From Strigamia acuminata (Eukaryota; Arthropoda; Chilopoda; Geophilomorpha; Linotaeniidae), in NCBI GenBank assembly GCA_949358305.1, contig OX442314.1, positions 18,841,060-18,905,059 of the forward strand: 64,000 nucleotides of DNA, written 5' to 3'. Every line of letters starts with the position of its first letter. Within the stretch, counting starts at the first letter, position 1. Positions 34,145 to 45,310 of this stretch are shown here, piece after piece. The notes beneath the pieces are model-generated. The model saw only the letters and a list, made by a program, of their open reading frames with translations, ran no database searches and had not been told where the DNA came from. The translations under genes and the position numbers were made by a program.

Positions 34145-34430
34145 CCGAAGGAATTTTTTAATGCTTTACAATTTGCATGTAGGTGGTTTTTATAACAGTT
34201 TTGTTTCTCTTGTAGATAAAATCATTTGCTCAAAACATTTGTTATCTCTTTAAGTGCAACTTGAGTGCAACATGTGCAACATGTGCAACTTAAAGATATA
34301 ACAAAGATTGTAAAGTCAAGGTTAAGAGATTGATACTCTTGGAAGTGTTTAATTGGGATTGTTGACAAATCCAGTGAGATTGGGTGACATTAAAATTTGC
34401 AAATCCCAACAAATTGTAGAAAATTACAAT

Positions 34431-34804
34431 GGGTGCATTCAGGTTGGTTAAGCAGTGACGTAGCAATCGGGGGTGCAGCGCGTGCATGGGTGCGGGCTCA
34501 CGAGTCTAGGGAGCCCATGGAGGATGAATGGTGACTTTTTATAATTTTTTTTAGGTTTATAGGTGTTTTAGAAGATGAAAAGGCCAAAGGGCTCATCATC
34601 AAACTTGCACACGGGTCTATTGATGTCTTGGTACGCCACTGTGGTTAAGCAAATACTTAAAGTTTACTTAAATGTATAACGGGACGTGGTGAACACCGGG
34701 ATCGGATGGTCACCCTACTAGCAGGTGATAATTATATTTATGAAAGAATAAAATTAGACTACTGTCTAAGAGAAGATAACACCAGATAGTTTCTGAATGC
34801 ACCT
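34431..34804. mobile_element. GGTGCATTCAG element hosting a nested hAT MITE
   Basis: Outer ends GGGTGCATTCAG and CTGAATGCACC are about 374 bases apart. Inside, 34,453-34,641 is a separate 189-bp element (next entry). The outer target duplication is unclear. Confidence 0.6.
34453..34641. mobile_element. hAT-like MITE with perfect 8-bp duplication
   Basis: Starts CAGTGACGTAGCAATC and ends GGTACGCCACTG (inverted CAGTGGCGTACC). TGGTTAAG is repeated exactly on both sides (34,445-34,452; 34,642-34,649). Confidence 0.85.
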
Positions 34805-35836
34805 ATTGTTTGTATTTGCGTATTTTAAAATAATACATTTTCATTTCCTGCACTTTTAGTGCATTTATAGTGCATTTCATCTTTAAGTTGCTGGCTGACG
34901 GTATCTGGAAGTGCATATCTCGAAATAAAGAATAGTAAGTTTTCATATTGGTGGCTGGCATATGGTATTTGAGATCACACGAGATTGTGTGCAAAAGATA
35001 CAGAACTCACTACTTAAGGTTTAGATTAAATGCCGCTATTAATTAACAGCTGCAATGCGTGGCCAATTTTTAAACAACTAATGCTTATACGCAGAAATGG
35101 TTATTATTTAACATTTATTTCATTAGTCTTGCAATTACTCGTCAACGTCTATACATGAATGCGAGAAGAGAGTATCAGTGCCAGGTGTAAAAACGATAAG
35201 ATCGTAAAAATTCGTTGGAGTTAACTGTGGGTTATTTACATTGTTGTATGTCCAGCAGCCAATTCACCAAGTGTAATGATAAAATTGGCCTTTTTACTTA
35301 AATAATGAAAAAGTAGTGTTACAACACACAGTAAAGGATTCTCTGTGTTGTAACTGTTTGTAACAATGTGAGAGCGGTGCATTTAAATAAAGAGAGTATT
35401 GACTGTTTAGATAATAACAATACTTTATTTTAAAAAAATTAAACATTTGTGGGTTACACACTCCTACATCAGTGTTGGTTTGAGGATACAAAAGGTTGGA
35501 AATCCCCAATCCATCAATGAAATAATGTATCCCTTTGTTTACAGAGACATTTATAGAAAGAAATCTTGGTAAACAAAAAAATATTGGTGTTGGTTGTAGC
35601 AACAGGACAACAATCAAAATCACAAGGAAATTTGAGCGAGAATATTTTGCATCAAAAAAAAAAATCAGACAACTTTAACGACTTTCTCAGTTATTTTAAC
35701 CTTAATCCAATTGAACATTTATGAGATAATTTCTTGATTTGGAACAAAAAGTTCCTCTTAGAGTTCTGGAAAAAATGTTCCATGGTTGAAATTAGCAATT
35801 TTTGAAGATTGGTGTAAAATATCTCCATCAGTGCTA
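34805..35836. other. Repeat-bearing spacer, no gene seen
   Basis: 35,240-35,465 is a copy of a dispersed repeat found as an inverted pair at 49,853-50,215 (ACACAGTAAAGAATTCT, GGTGCATTTAAAT, GGATTACACACTCCT). Short open frames here have no domain. Confidence 0.6.
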
Positions 35837-36171
35837 TACTCTGGTTTGACTCAAGAGTATGTCCTTCTAAGAGCCGCATGACTGGTGTAGTGATCCAAAA
35901 ATGTAGACCCAAACACCAGAAATGCATTCCAATGTGCAGCCATTTTGTAATCGAGTATGAGTTTTTGATTTAAATCTTCATAAAACTTTATTTATTCAAA
36001 GGAAGTAACATTTATGTACACAAATAATCGAAATTATATTAACTTAAATGGTTATAGCAATCACAAATCATAATAAAAATAAAAACTACTTCTCCTAGTG
36101 GTAGTAATACAAACTTGAGTTAGGAGTAATGCGGCTCTTAGAAGGACATACTCTTGAGTCGAACCAGAGTA
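35837..36171. mobile_element. MITE with TACTCTGG ends, TA target
   Basis: 335-bp element; 43-base arms beginning TACTCTGGTTTGACTCAAGA are inverted at both ends and TA flanks both. The interior contains ACTGGTGTAGTG and CAAACACCAGAA, also found inside the MITE at 27,001, so the two belong to one broader family. Confidence 0.85.
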
Positions 36172-37548
36172 TACTAAAATTGCTTGAAAGCATGGCTGAA
36201 TGATTGAAAGCAATACTACAGGCTAAAGGAGGGCCAACAAAGCCTTAACATTGCTGTAAGGTTTCTCGATGTTAAACAGAGTTTGTAAACTTACTTTTGC
36301 CTCTTACTTTTTGATGTCACTTCGCAAAATAATTTCTTTCTCAGAAACTAATGGATAGATTTTGATAAAATTTTAGGTGAATAAAGTAAGATGTTGTACA
36401 AGCATCCAGTTACAATTTCATTAATTTTCCTCTTTTTTTTCCCGAGATACAGCCGGGAGAATTAACATGATGCGTTTGTAAACTTACTTTTGCCCCCCAC
36501 TGTATACTTTTGAGGTCACCACACGTATTAAAGTACTGTATCTTTCCTATGCCTGACCTTTTAGTTTTAGTTTTAGTTTTTAGTTTTGAGCAGCTGACTG
36601 TCGCAGTTTTGAGCAGCTGACTGTCTCTGGTGACAGTTTGAAGCTTTTAGTTGAAGCACTCTTATCTTTAAGCAGTGAAGCAAGCTTTACTGTTAAGCTG
36701 GAGTTTTAAGGGGTACCCATTTTGCAAGTAGAATATCTAATTAAATAAATGATGAATCATTACAAATTTCACCTGAGATTTAATTTATTATCACATAAAC
36801 AAATTCACAAATTTTCAAAAAAATAAATTACTAGGAAATACATTTTCTTATTCAACAAAGTGGTTGTCCATAAATCCGTATAACCTAATGCCTCCGAGGG
36901 ATTATTTACAAGCTCACTTAACCCGCTTTTGGCTTACCAGCTTAATAACTGGCAAACTCAAGGTAGCTAGCTACTAAATAAAATTTGGATCTTTTTCTTC
37001 TATTCTTTATACGAGAATTTACTGATAGGAAATTATAACCACGAATGAGATTAGGCCTAACAAAACAACAATTGTTTTCTCGACCTTGCGGGTACAAACC
37101 GCATTTAACGTTTGATGCTTGGTTGGTAATGCCGCAACAGGTGGCACCAATAGCAAGAGAACAAAATTTTTGAATCTAGAATTATGCATGGTGAGAGGAA
37201 TTTCTTCTTGGTAAGAACCAATGAGACGTCAAAAGCTGTTTGTTACGCACGTCGGGATTGGTCGGGAGAACGATTGTTATTTTTTTAGGCCTAATCTCAT
37301 TCGTGGTTATTTATAGCCCTAGCTAGTGGTAAATTCTCGCCAAAATCCTGCCAAGAATTTTCAAACAATTCTGATTGGCTGCCAAAGTCACATGACCAAA
37401 ACACAAGCAAACTCGGTTTGATTGAAGCGGGTGAGTACAAGCTCACTTCAAAGCAAAGCTTTGAATATGCTTGTGTTTGCTCAAGCGGGCGAGTTTTTAG
37501 CCACTTTTTCATGTAAAAGCAAGCTTTCAAATTTTACCTGCTAACATG
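36172..37548. other. Spacer with dispersed repeats, no gene seen
   Basis: GTTTGTAAACTTACTTTTGCC occurs at about 36,284 and 36,475, and TTTTGAGCAGCTGACTGTC twice at 36,580-36,625. 37,297-37,530 is open on the minus strand but resembles a repeat stretch near 2,690 rather than a gene. Confidence 0.5.
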
Positions 37549-37879
37549 CTGAAGGCGCTGAAGTGGTTGTTCTAATAATCACAATCACTGCATTATTGAG
37601 GATCCACACCAGGTCCAAGTGATTATTCTGCATGTCACATGACTTTATTCTTATTTTTTTTATTTTATGATTTACTTTTGTTATTTATTTGTTATTAATT
37701 ATTTATTTTTATTTATTTAATAATTTAGTTTTAGAATTCTTCAGCACTAACAACTCCTTTTCAGATGATTATACATAAGCGCTGAAGTGCTGAAGCGATT
37801 ATTCATGTGATTGGTCCACACAGGTCACACGATAATTGCTTCAGCACAATAATCGTCATAATCACTTCAGCGCCTTCAG
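37549..37879. mobile_element. MITE with CTGAAGGCGCTGAAGTG ends
   Basis: 331-bp element with a perfect 17-base inverted terminal repeat and further inverted similarity (AATAATCACAATCAC / GATTATGACGATTATT). Subterminal CTTCAGCAC copies. Target duplication not identified. Confidence 0.78.
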
Positions 37880-38345
37880 AATGTCATTTTTGAAATCCCT
37901 TATTGTTGAACGATCAATGCAGCTCAAATGAGGGATGACGTTAGATTTTGTGCAGTTGTAGCCTATAGCTTTTATAACCATAGTGTTTCCTTCCTGATAC
38001 TATAAACATCGATATAGAAGCGTCTTTTTCCGTAACAAATTCTTTTGATAAATCATAAAATCTTACAATGGTAATATTTACTTCGCAAATTTAATTTAAT
38101 TGCTTCTTCCTCCAGCTGTTTCTATTTTTATTTGTGAAACTATAAACTGAATGCCAGTGGGCGGTATTAGGCCATGCAAGTTGCTATCTGTGGGTCGGCT
38201 TTCTTATTTACAAACAAATGGTCTTTATTTTCTAATTTGTATTCATTTTATTTATAATGAAATACTGCTAGAGTTGTTGCAATGTGCACGACAAAGTATT
38301 TTATGTTGATTTATTAAAGAGTCCTATTTAAAAAGAAATAAATAA

Positions 38346-38477
38346 TGTGAGAATGATAAAGACAACCGATCAAGATGATTGTCTAAACTAGACTGATTTA
38401 TTCATAAAACCTAGAACCAATCATCCAAAAGATAGAACAAGTCTCGAAATGACCCCCAGGGGGAGCTATCGCTCACA
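38346..38477 (-). repeat. 3' LTR of the gag-only element
   Basis: 132 bases, identical to 41,154-41,285. The gag gene's stop codon (38,411) lies inside this LTR. Confidence 0.95.
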
Positions 38478-40906
38478 CGACCCCCCTTTTTGGGTTGTCG
38501 CCCTCGACAACAAAACAAAAAATTCAACAATTTCGATACAATGCGATTTTCTAATGCACAACAAGCCTCCGATAACTCCTCGCTCATCTTTGTCGAGTCC
38601 GTCTCTCCCGTCAAAGTCTCTTCCTGTTCTTCGGCAAAATATCTCTTAAGCTCCAGGTCCTCCAGCCAGCCCGGCTCCAAATTTTCTCGTACAATCTTGC
38701 CCTTGTGACTCGATTCGTCTTCATTTTCATTCGCCTCATTCTTATCGTGTTCCTCGCCTTTCTCGTCGTGTTCCTCACCATATTTCGCGTCAACTTCATT
38801 GAACCCCGGAACCGTTTCGTCGAATTTTGATCTGTCCTCTCCCAAATTCACATTTTCTACGATCGCAACTAGCTCGATTTTCGTAACGTCAAGTTCTAAG
38901 TTCTCCTTCCCGCATTCCACGCCAAGATCGTCGTCGTTTTCAACAAATTCTTCGTCGTTGTTGTCAAAAATGCCATTTTCGTTTTCAACTTGATCGTTTT
39001 TTTCAAATTCGTCAACTTCTCCGTCCTTGTCGTCGTCTGCTACGTCCAAAATCTTGTCATATTCCACGACCAGTGACAAACACACGTTTTCTCGGTTCGC
39101 CTCTTTCTCGAATATTGCGCAACCAACAGTCCGAACCTTGCTGCGATCTCTTGAAACATTCATGTCGCCATTCGGTTCCAAAATCAGCCTCAGACCTTCT
39201 TGCCTACGCCAGTCTGTGCCTACGATGATAGGAAAAGGTAAACCTGACGACACTGCTACATTCCTCATTCTCGATTGAATATCGCCAATACGAAACGAAA
39301 TGTCGAGAAATCCATCGATCTCCAACGGGCCATTGACGGAATGAAAACTGGCCCCCGATCTATTCGCTCTTAATTCCGTATTGTCTTTCAAAAATCTGCC
39401 GTCGATAATTGTCAAGTTTGCGCCCGGATCAATCAGCGCCTCAACGTCCGTGTCAAACTCCTCCACACTACACGCAACGACCGTCAAATTCATCTCCGGT
39501 TTCCTCGTCTTGACAACACAAGCTATAACCTTCTCCGGCGTTTTCTCCGTCGTAACTGCTCCCGCACTTGCCAACAAACAGTCGAAAGACACGTGTCCGA
39601 TCTTACCGCACTTAAAACACGTGAGAGTAGATTTATCCATCCCGTATCTATATTGCACGTGACGTTGTGAGTTCTTGTTCGTCGACGCCGCCGAAAATGC
39701 TTCCTTCGTCGATTCCCTCACCACGTCCTCCGCTGCTCGTTTAACTTCGACGTTACTACTATTTTTGTCCGTTGTCTTCACTTTTCTCGCCCCGTCCAAA
39801 CCCCTCGCGCGATGTAAAAGCTCCTCAACCGAACCGATGTTGCCAGATGCCAACGGAAACGACACCAACTCCTCGCCAATTCCGCCCAAAATCATCGACA
39901 CTCGATCCGATTCACTTATACGGCTCGCACAACGCTCTAGTAAAGTGTTCTTTGAATAAATGTAATGAACGATCGTCTCCGATGCTTCCAGTTTTCTTTT
40001 CTTTTGCATTTCAAAGAATTCGTTCAAGTTCATGCGGCACTTAAATCTATCTTCTAGAGCCCACATCCAGCCCTCCAAACTCGATATTTTCTTTCCTTCA
40101 GTCTTCTGCCAGTCGCTGGCGTGACCTTCTAGCCTCGTTGCTGCGTTCAATAGCGTCAGATCGTCCGTCCAGGCCGAAAGCTTCGCCACGCGTTTTACCT
40201 CCTTCACCCACGAATGCACGTTCTCCTTATCGTCGCCCGAAAAAGAGGATATGGCTTTTACGGTGTCGACGGTTGAGTGCATCTGCACCACCGTGGTCGC
40301 GGGACCCGTCTGCGAACACTGGGACGCGATGAGGCGGTTCATCACCAAAGTATTTTGTGCCAACAACTCCGAATTCCGCGTCTCCTTCTCCGCATTACGC
40401 GCCTCCGTTTCCGCATTACGCTCCGCCGTCTCCGACTTGTCCCGCATCAACATCTTCATCATCTCGGCCATTTGAAAAACCATCAATTCGGCGGACGATG
40501 CCCCACTTCCGCCGGCCGGACGTGCCGCCTCCTCCGCTTCCAGTTTCTCCGCCTCCAACCTTTCTTTCGCCAATTCCTCCGCTGACGTTTTCTCTACGAT
40601 CTCCGCATCGTCTTCCACCAACTTCTCCGCCGCGATTCTCTCCGCCTCCGCCGCCTCAAACGCAACGATTTCCTTGTTATTTTGCAAAAGTACCGTCATC
40701 AAGTCTTGCTTCAAATTGCTCGTCGATTCCAATCCGCGCCTGTCGATTTCTCCTTTCAAAATCGTCACCGTGAATACGTTCAGGACGTCCTCGACGACGG
40801 ACAAAAGCGACGAACGACATCCTTGCAAAATTACCGCCAAATTTTCCGCCATTACGTCCGCCACGTGTTTCGCAAAATTTTCAACAACAATCACCGATCT
40901 CGTCAA
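38411..40906 (-). CDS. Gag/protease-like polyprotein of the LTR element
   Basis: 831 residues, uninterrupted. Residues about 1-110 contain a Glu/Ala-rich stretch; about 110-190 are strongly charged and coiled-coil-like (repeats of AERNAETEARNAEKE type). A retrotransposon gag-type capsid region follows (SSFSGDDKENVHSWV ... LEDRFKCRMNLNEFFEMQ). Next is a CCHC zinc knuckle, CFKCGKIGHVSFDC, then a retropepsin-like segment with ALIDPGANLTIIDG, where the usual DTGA/DSGA catalytic motif reads DPGA, so protease activity is doubtful. The C-terminal 200 residues are acidic with no known domain. The intact frame and identical LTRs suggest recent activity in trans. Confidence 0.9.
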   Translation of the reverse strand: MTRSVIVVENFAKHVADVMAENLAVILQGCRSSLLSVVEDVLNVFTVTILKGEIDRRGLESTSNLKQDLMTVLLQNNKEIVAFEAAEAERIAAEKLVEDDAEIVEKTSAEELAKERLEAEKLEAEEAARPAGGSGASSAELMVFQMAEMMKMLMRDKSETAERNAETEARNAEKETRNSELLAQNTLVMNRLIASQCSQTGPATTVVQMHSTVDTVKAISSFSGDDKENVHSWVKEVKRVAKLSAWTDDLTLLNAATRLEGHASDWQKTEGKKISSLEGWMWALEDRFKCRMNLNEFFEMQKKRKLEASETIVHYIYSKNTLLERCASRISESDRVSMILGGIGEELVSFPLASGNIGSVEELLHRARGLDGARKVKTTDKNSSNVEVKRAAEDVVRESTKEAFSAASTNKNSQRHVQYRYGMDKSTLTCFKCGKIGHVSFDCLLASAGAVTTEKTPEKVIACVVKTRKPEMNLTVVACSVEEFDTDVEALIDPGANLTIIDGRFLKDNTELRANRSGASFHSVNGPLEIDGFLDISFRIGDIQSRMRNVAVSSGLPFPIIVGTDWRRQEGLRLILEPNGDMNVSRDRSKVRTVGCAIFEKEANRENVCLSLVVEYDKILDVADDDKDGEVDEFEKNDQVENENGIFDNNDEEFVENDDDLGVECGKENLELDVTKIELVAIVENVNLGEDRSKFDETVPGFNEVDAKYGEEHDEKGEEHDKNEANENEDESSHKGKIVRENLEPGWLEDLELKRYFAEEQEETLTGETDSTKMSEELSEACCALENRIVSKLLNFLFCCRGRQPKKGGRVSDSSPWGSFRDLFYLLDDWF

Positions 40907-41153
40907 CCACCGACAATGATCACCAACAACTTTTCAACTGCTTATATACGTCTCCGTCTCCAAATCGAACGTTATCTGGACGTTTTCCACGTGTAACGCG
41001 CGTCGTCTCCTTCGTCTCCGTCCCCAAATTTCTCCGCAACTCGATTTTCGAAAATGTTAAGCCCACGCGCTCTTCATCCAAATCGCCGTCATCAATTTCC
41101 AACTGTTTCAACTATTTCACCTTCCCCAAAGTCTTTTTATGTCGACTGCGCCA

Positions 41154-41285
41154 TGTGAGAATGATAAAGACAACCGATCAAGATGATTGTCTAAACTAGA
41201 CTGATTTATTCATAAAACCTAGAACCAATCATCCAAAAGATAGAACAAGTCTCGAAATGACCCCCAGGGGGAGCTATCGCTCACA
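41154..41285 (-). repeat. 5' LTR of the gag-only element
   Basis: 132 bases, identical to the 3' LTR; adjacent primer-binding site TGGCGCAGTCGAC is read on the minus strand just below 41,154. Confidence 0.95.
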
Positions 41286-41447
41286 AATAAACAATTTGTA
41301 AATGGAAAAAAAAGAAGAAAAATACTATTTAATCAGTTAAACTTCTGTATTCATTAAAGCAACTCAATGACTTTAATGGAATAATTTATCACAATTTTTA
41401 TAATAAACTTTCTTGTCCCCTGCTCTAGAAATTATATACAGACAATT

Positions 41448-44400
41448 TTACAATTTGGAATCACTTACATATCGATTTCTTTTTTTCAAAACTTTTTTTT
41501 CCTCAACGTCAACAGCACCTCTTTTTTTGACTAGTTTGTATTGATTCATAAGAGCCACCACGGTTATACCTATGACCAATATGGTCAATATACACACGCC
41601 CAATGCAATAGCCATCGCTAGGAAGGGGCTAATAACTTCAGAATTGTTTTCAACCCATTGAACGGCAGGCACTTTGGAAGATGTGATAGAAATGGGTTTG
41701 ATCTGTGCCATGCAGGCAATGTTTGACATTTTCCCGGACATTTTGTATTTATTACGCAGTTTTAGTGCAAAACAGAATGAGGATTTGAAATCTGCGAACG
41801 GCAATTGAATTTGTCTTGTATTTTTTGTTTTGTCAATTTGTTGTTCTGACACTAGAATTCCGTCCGTTGTTGAGTTGAATTTGGTTGCCAAAAGCTGTAT
41901 GTCTTTACTCCAACGAATGTCGTATTCAACTGCATCTAAAGAATTGGATAATGAATGCATTCTAATTTTTTATTATTACATTAGTTTTTGTCTGTTTTTC
42001 ACTTACCATTTTTATTATTACCGGTTGTCCACTGAAGTAATAGGACGTCTTGTTCTGTGGCTGGTACATCAATGCGTAGATCCAATACTCTCGTTGGATA
42101 TCTCATTGGTGAATCATCTGGAATACGTTCATCTACATATATAGAGCCTGTAATGACTTGTCTTTGCAAGGGAAAGTATTTTGAAGCTGAATCTTCTGCA
42201 AAATAAAAAATTAGTTTAAATTGTAAAGACATTTCTAATTTTTAGTCCATGCACCTTCTAAAACATTTATTGAAATTGTTATGTAATACCATCCTGCCTC
42301 TTTCAAAGGTGAAAGAATGGCTGTGTAGATGTTGTCTGCACCTACGATGTCTGGATCTAAAAAGTAATAAAATTGATTTTAACTGCAAAAGGAAAATATT
42401 TCCAAAAATTTGGCACATTCATAAAGTCATTTAGACTAAACAGAATTTTAAACAACATATTTAAACAGCTTGTCTCGACTCGATCTAACTTTAAAAATGG
42501 CGGCCGATTTTGAGTCGCAGTGGGAATGTGCACGACATTTAAAAAAATGTTTTACTACAGTTAGTTAAAGATAACTTTAAGAATGCTCCGACTGTGTATA
42601 TTTGGATTGCTAGTTACCTTTTCCATTATCAAATAGTTCTAGTTTTTTCAGCTTTCCTGTGGGAGCATGTTTTATGTAGGCAATTACGGTGGAGTTAACA
42701 AATTTAGTTGGGGAACTTATTTGAGCATAAACGAAAGGTAAATCTCTTGCTGAAGTCTGATTAGGAAAATACTGGGATATAATTATGCAAGTCCACCCGT
42801 GGACCAAAAAAAAGAGACAATTTTGTTTATCTTACCTTAATACGATTCACACTTAACCAACTTTGAACAGATACACAAGATGTACACTTGACACTTACAT
42901 CAACAAAAATATCTTGTAGTGAGTCATCAGATAAGATTGCGAGCCGCCATAATCCACTCTTAGAATAGACATGCAGTTAAGTTGTTAATGAGATCAAGAT
43001 ATAAAAGAACAAATAACATTTTATAATGTTAGTTTCAAGTTTACTGCTGACAGTGATTAAATGAAAACAAAATATAAATATAAAGAAAATATAAATATAA
43101 ACCTCGGGTTTCATTGCTCTGCATGTAGCTATTCTTCTGGACAGGTCCTGTGTGCACATTTCACTATGAGTTAACAAAATTGGTGGATTATTTGGTGGTA
43201 TTACGACGACTTCTTGAATTGAGTCAAGGACTGTTGATATAATAGTGATAATTAACTCGTCGGCATCAGTCTCAACGTAAAAAATGTACGTTTTCCCCTT
43301 CGTATACAATTCATTTATAATCTAGAAGAAAAAGAAAGTTTTAAAATGGTATTTTAGTTTCTGTTAGCAGTTAAAGTTTACCGTTATGACGTGTTGTGTA
43401 TTGGGATAATGCAAATGAAGTATTTTATTGAGAGCATGGTTTAGTGCTTTTCCAATGTCCTTTGGTTCCGGAAGCATTAAATTATTTATGTTTGCAGAGT
43501 TGTATTTCGGATATGGTGTTATTCTGAAGGGGTTTGTAAAGAAAAAAAACATTTCTACATTGGTAAACCTGTCGATTTGACTTGCACCCTCAAAATTGCC
43601 AAATATTGGAATGAAAAATACTGTTTGGTATCTACTATGATTTTTATACATCTAAAACGAAAAATGAAAAGAATTGGAACGAGTAATTGTGATAAGTATT
43701 TTCTTCTTACATTATTTGCAATATTTAATGCTGCTTCTAAATTGGGTTGACCGTTTGGTTCGTGAGGTAATGCGTACAAAAAGTCTTCCCTGCTTTGCAT
43801 ATCAGAGATTTCTGTTAATTTAAGTAAGAGTTCAGCATTTCCTTCTTTATGTTCGATTAAAGACACGAGTGTGAGTTTTGGTAATTCGTTTAGTATTAAG
43901 AATGCCATTGCTTGTTGAAATTGCAGTAGCTAAAAATTAAATGAATAAATTAACTTTATTTTGTACGCAAGCACCTTGCATTGAATTTTTGACCATTGAA
44001 TGATAATTGTGCGATGCATCTATAATGAAAATCACGTGCAGTTGAGCTTGTTTCACAATACTGAATTTTGGTTGGACGAACTGATGTGGCTTCAGACTGA
44101 AAAATACTTTCAATGAGATTTGTATAACTAAGTGCAGTTGGCGCCTGGTTTCTTAATCCCAAATTCAAACAGCGCATTCCGTTCTGCGCACTGTATTCCC
44201 GTAGACACCTTGTTATATCAATATTAGGCCTAATTTTAGTAGGCTTAATATTGTTAAACCAGAGAAAATAAATAGTAATACTAATAAATCAATAAAAAAA
44301 ATATAATTTATATTTTTGACTGTATTTAAACCATGTCAACTGTCTAATGCGCAGTTTGTAATTTGGATTTAGCATCAAGTTGCCAGGCGCGAACTGGATA

Positions 44401-45310
44401 AATACGGACGAAACCTGTTTAAGTCATCGTGGTCCATCATTACGTCCCATACGCTTCGGTAGTTACACAGTACGTTTTGTCTTGTTGGTGCGTTGTAATT
44501 GTGACTTGCATTGTTACATAAATGGATTTCCTAACGAGGAATAAAAAATTGAATTGCTTCCATTAAAAAAAAATCAATAAACTCACATCTGTTGCATAAG
44601 CAGGAAAAGGGGTTTCATTAGTCACAGTCACGTATTCGTTAATACATTTGGTTAGTTTCATCAGACCACTTTCCCAATAAACGTTTGGATACAAATCATC
44701 TTTTTCCCATCCATGTTCTTCGAACACGCCGTATCTTAGCCGTATCCAATTGTCAAGTAATAATGAAGCTGGACGAGTATAATTATAATTAGTACAAGAT
44801 AATTAGTACAAGATAAAATGAAACACAATTTGTGCAGTAATAACCTGTTAGTTGTGATCTCTGGACATATGCGAAAGGAATATATATAATATCACCTGCA
44901 TGGCCACATCCTTGACTCTGTTGTGTGTAGGGGTAGGCATTGGGTTGTTTAGTAATCAGAGCATCAGATTTTTCTACTGAATTCCATAATTGTCGCGCTC
45001 GTGTTTTTTCCGAATTAAATGGGAGAATGATAATGACTTCTTCGAATGATGTTAGTTGATTAGTTGCTACGTGCAGGAACTCCGAAGCTCGTATAAACAG
45101 CAGCTAAAAAAAAAATATTTACATTTTGCTTTTAGGGAAAATGTAATTAACGCATACTGTAATTTGATTTATTATGTCGGTCTGGTTTTCTTCGAATAAG
45201 GAATTGTCAATTCTAACGGTAATTGTGTACGTGCCATTTTGGAATCGGGCTCCGAAACACATCAAAAGATAAATTGAAATTGAGGATACATGCAACCAAT
45301 AAACGAGCAC
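41448..45310 (-). CDS. CLCA-family protein (calcium-activated chloride channel regulator)
   Basis: About 13 exons (high to low): 45158-45310, 44845-45103, 44587-44768, 44415-44530, 43975-44096, 43711-43910, 43382-43651, 43103-43321, 42836-42958, 42618-42771, 42255-42356, 42007-42195, 41448-41935; about 858 residues. The initiator is unresolved: the first listed exon opens with a signal-peptide-like stretch (SSISIYLLMCFGARF) but no upstream ATG in frame. Family marks: CGHAGDIIYIP, LRYGVFEEHGWE, APTRQNVLCNYRSVWDV, a VWA-like start FIIDASHNYHS, and a late membrane segment (PFLAMAIALGVCILTILVIG) with a short basic tail. In family members HEWAH forms a zinc protease site; here it reads DNWIR. The VWA DxSxS metal motif reads DASHN. 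Probably a secreted or type I membrane protein without self-cleaving protease activity; the role is unknown. The last donor (42,006) could also be a few bases away. Confidence 0.85.

Larger units (their letters stand above)
38346..41285 (-). mobile_element. Complete gag-only LTR retrotransposon (TR-GAG-like)
   Basis: 2,940 bp. Two 132-bp LTRs (38,346-38,477 and 41,154-41,285), identical by eye, begin TGTGAG and end CTCACA. A 5-bp duplication AATAA flanks the element (38,341-38,345; 41,286-41,290). Transcribed on the minus strand: next to the 5' LTR is a primer-binding site TGGCGCAGTCGAC, next to the 3' LTR a polypurine tract AAAAAGGGGGG. One long gene (38,411-40,906) encodes gag and protease-like parts; reverse transcriptase, RNase H and integrase are absent, so it must borrow them. 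Identical LTRs imply a very recent insertion. GC content is higher than the surroundings. Confidence 0.95.

Noticed and set aside
39675-40773. Plus-strand open frames up to 138 codons
   Set aside because: Antisense shadows of the gag gene on the minus strand, caused by its GC-rich codon use.
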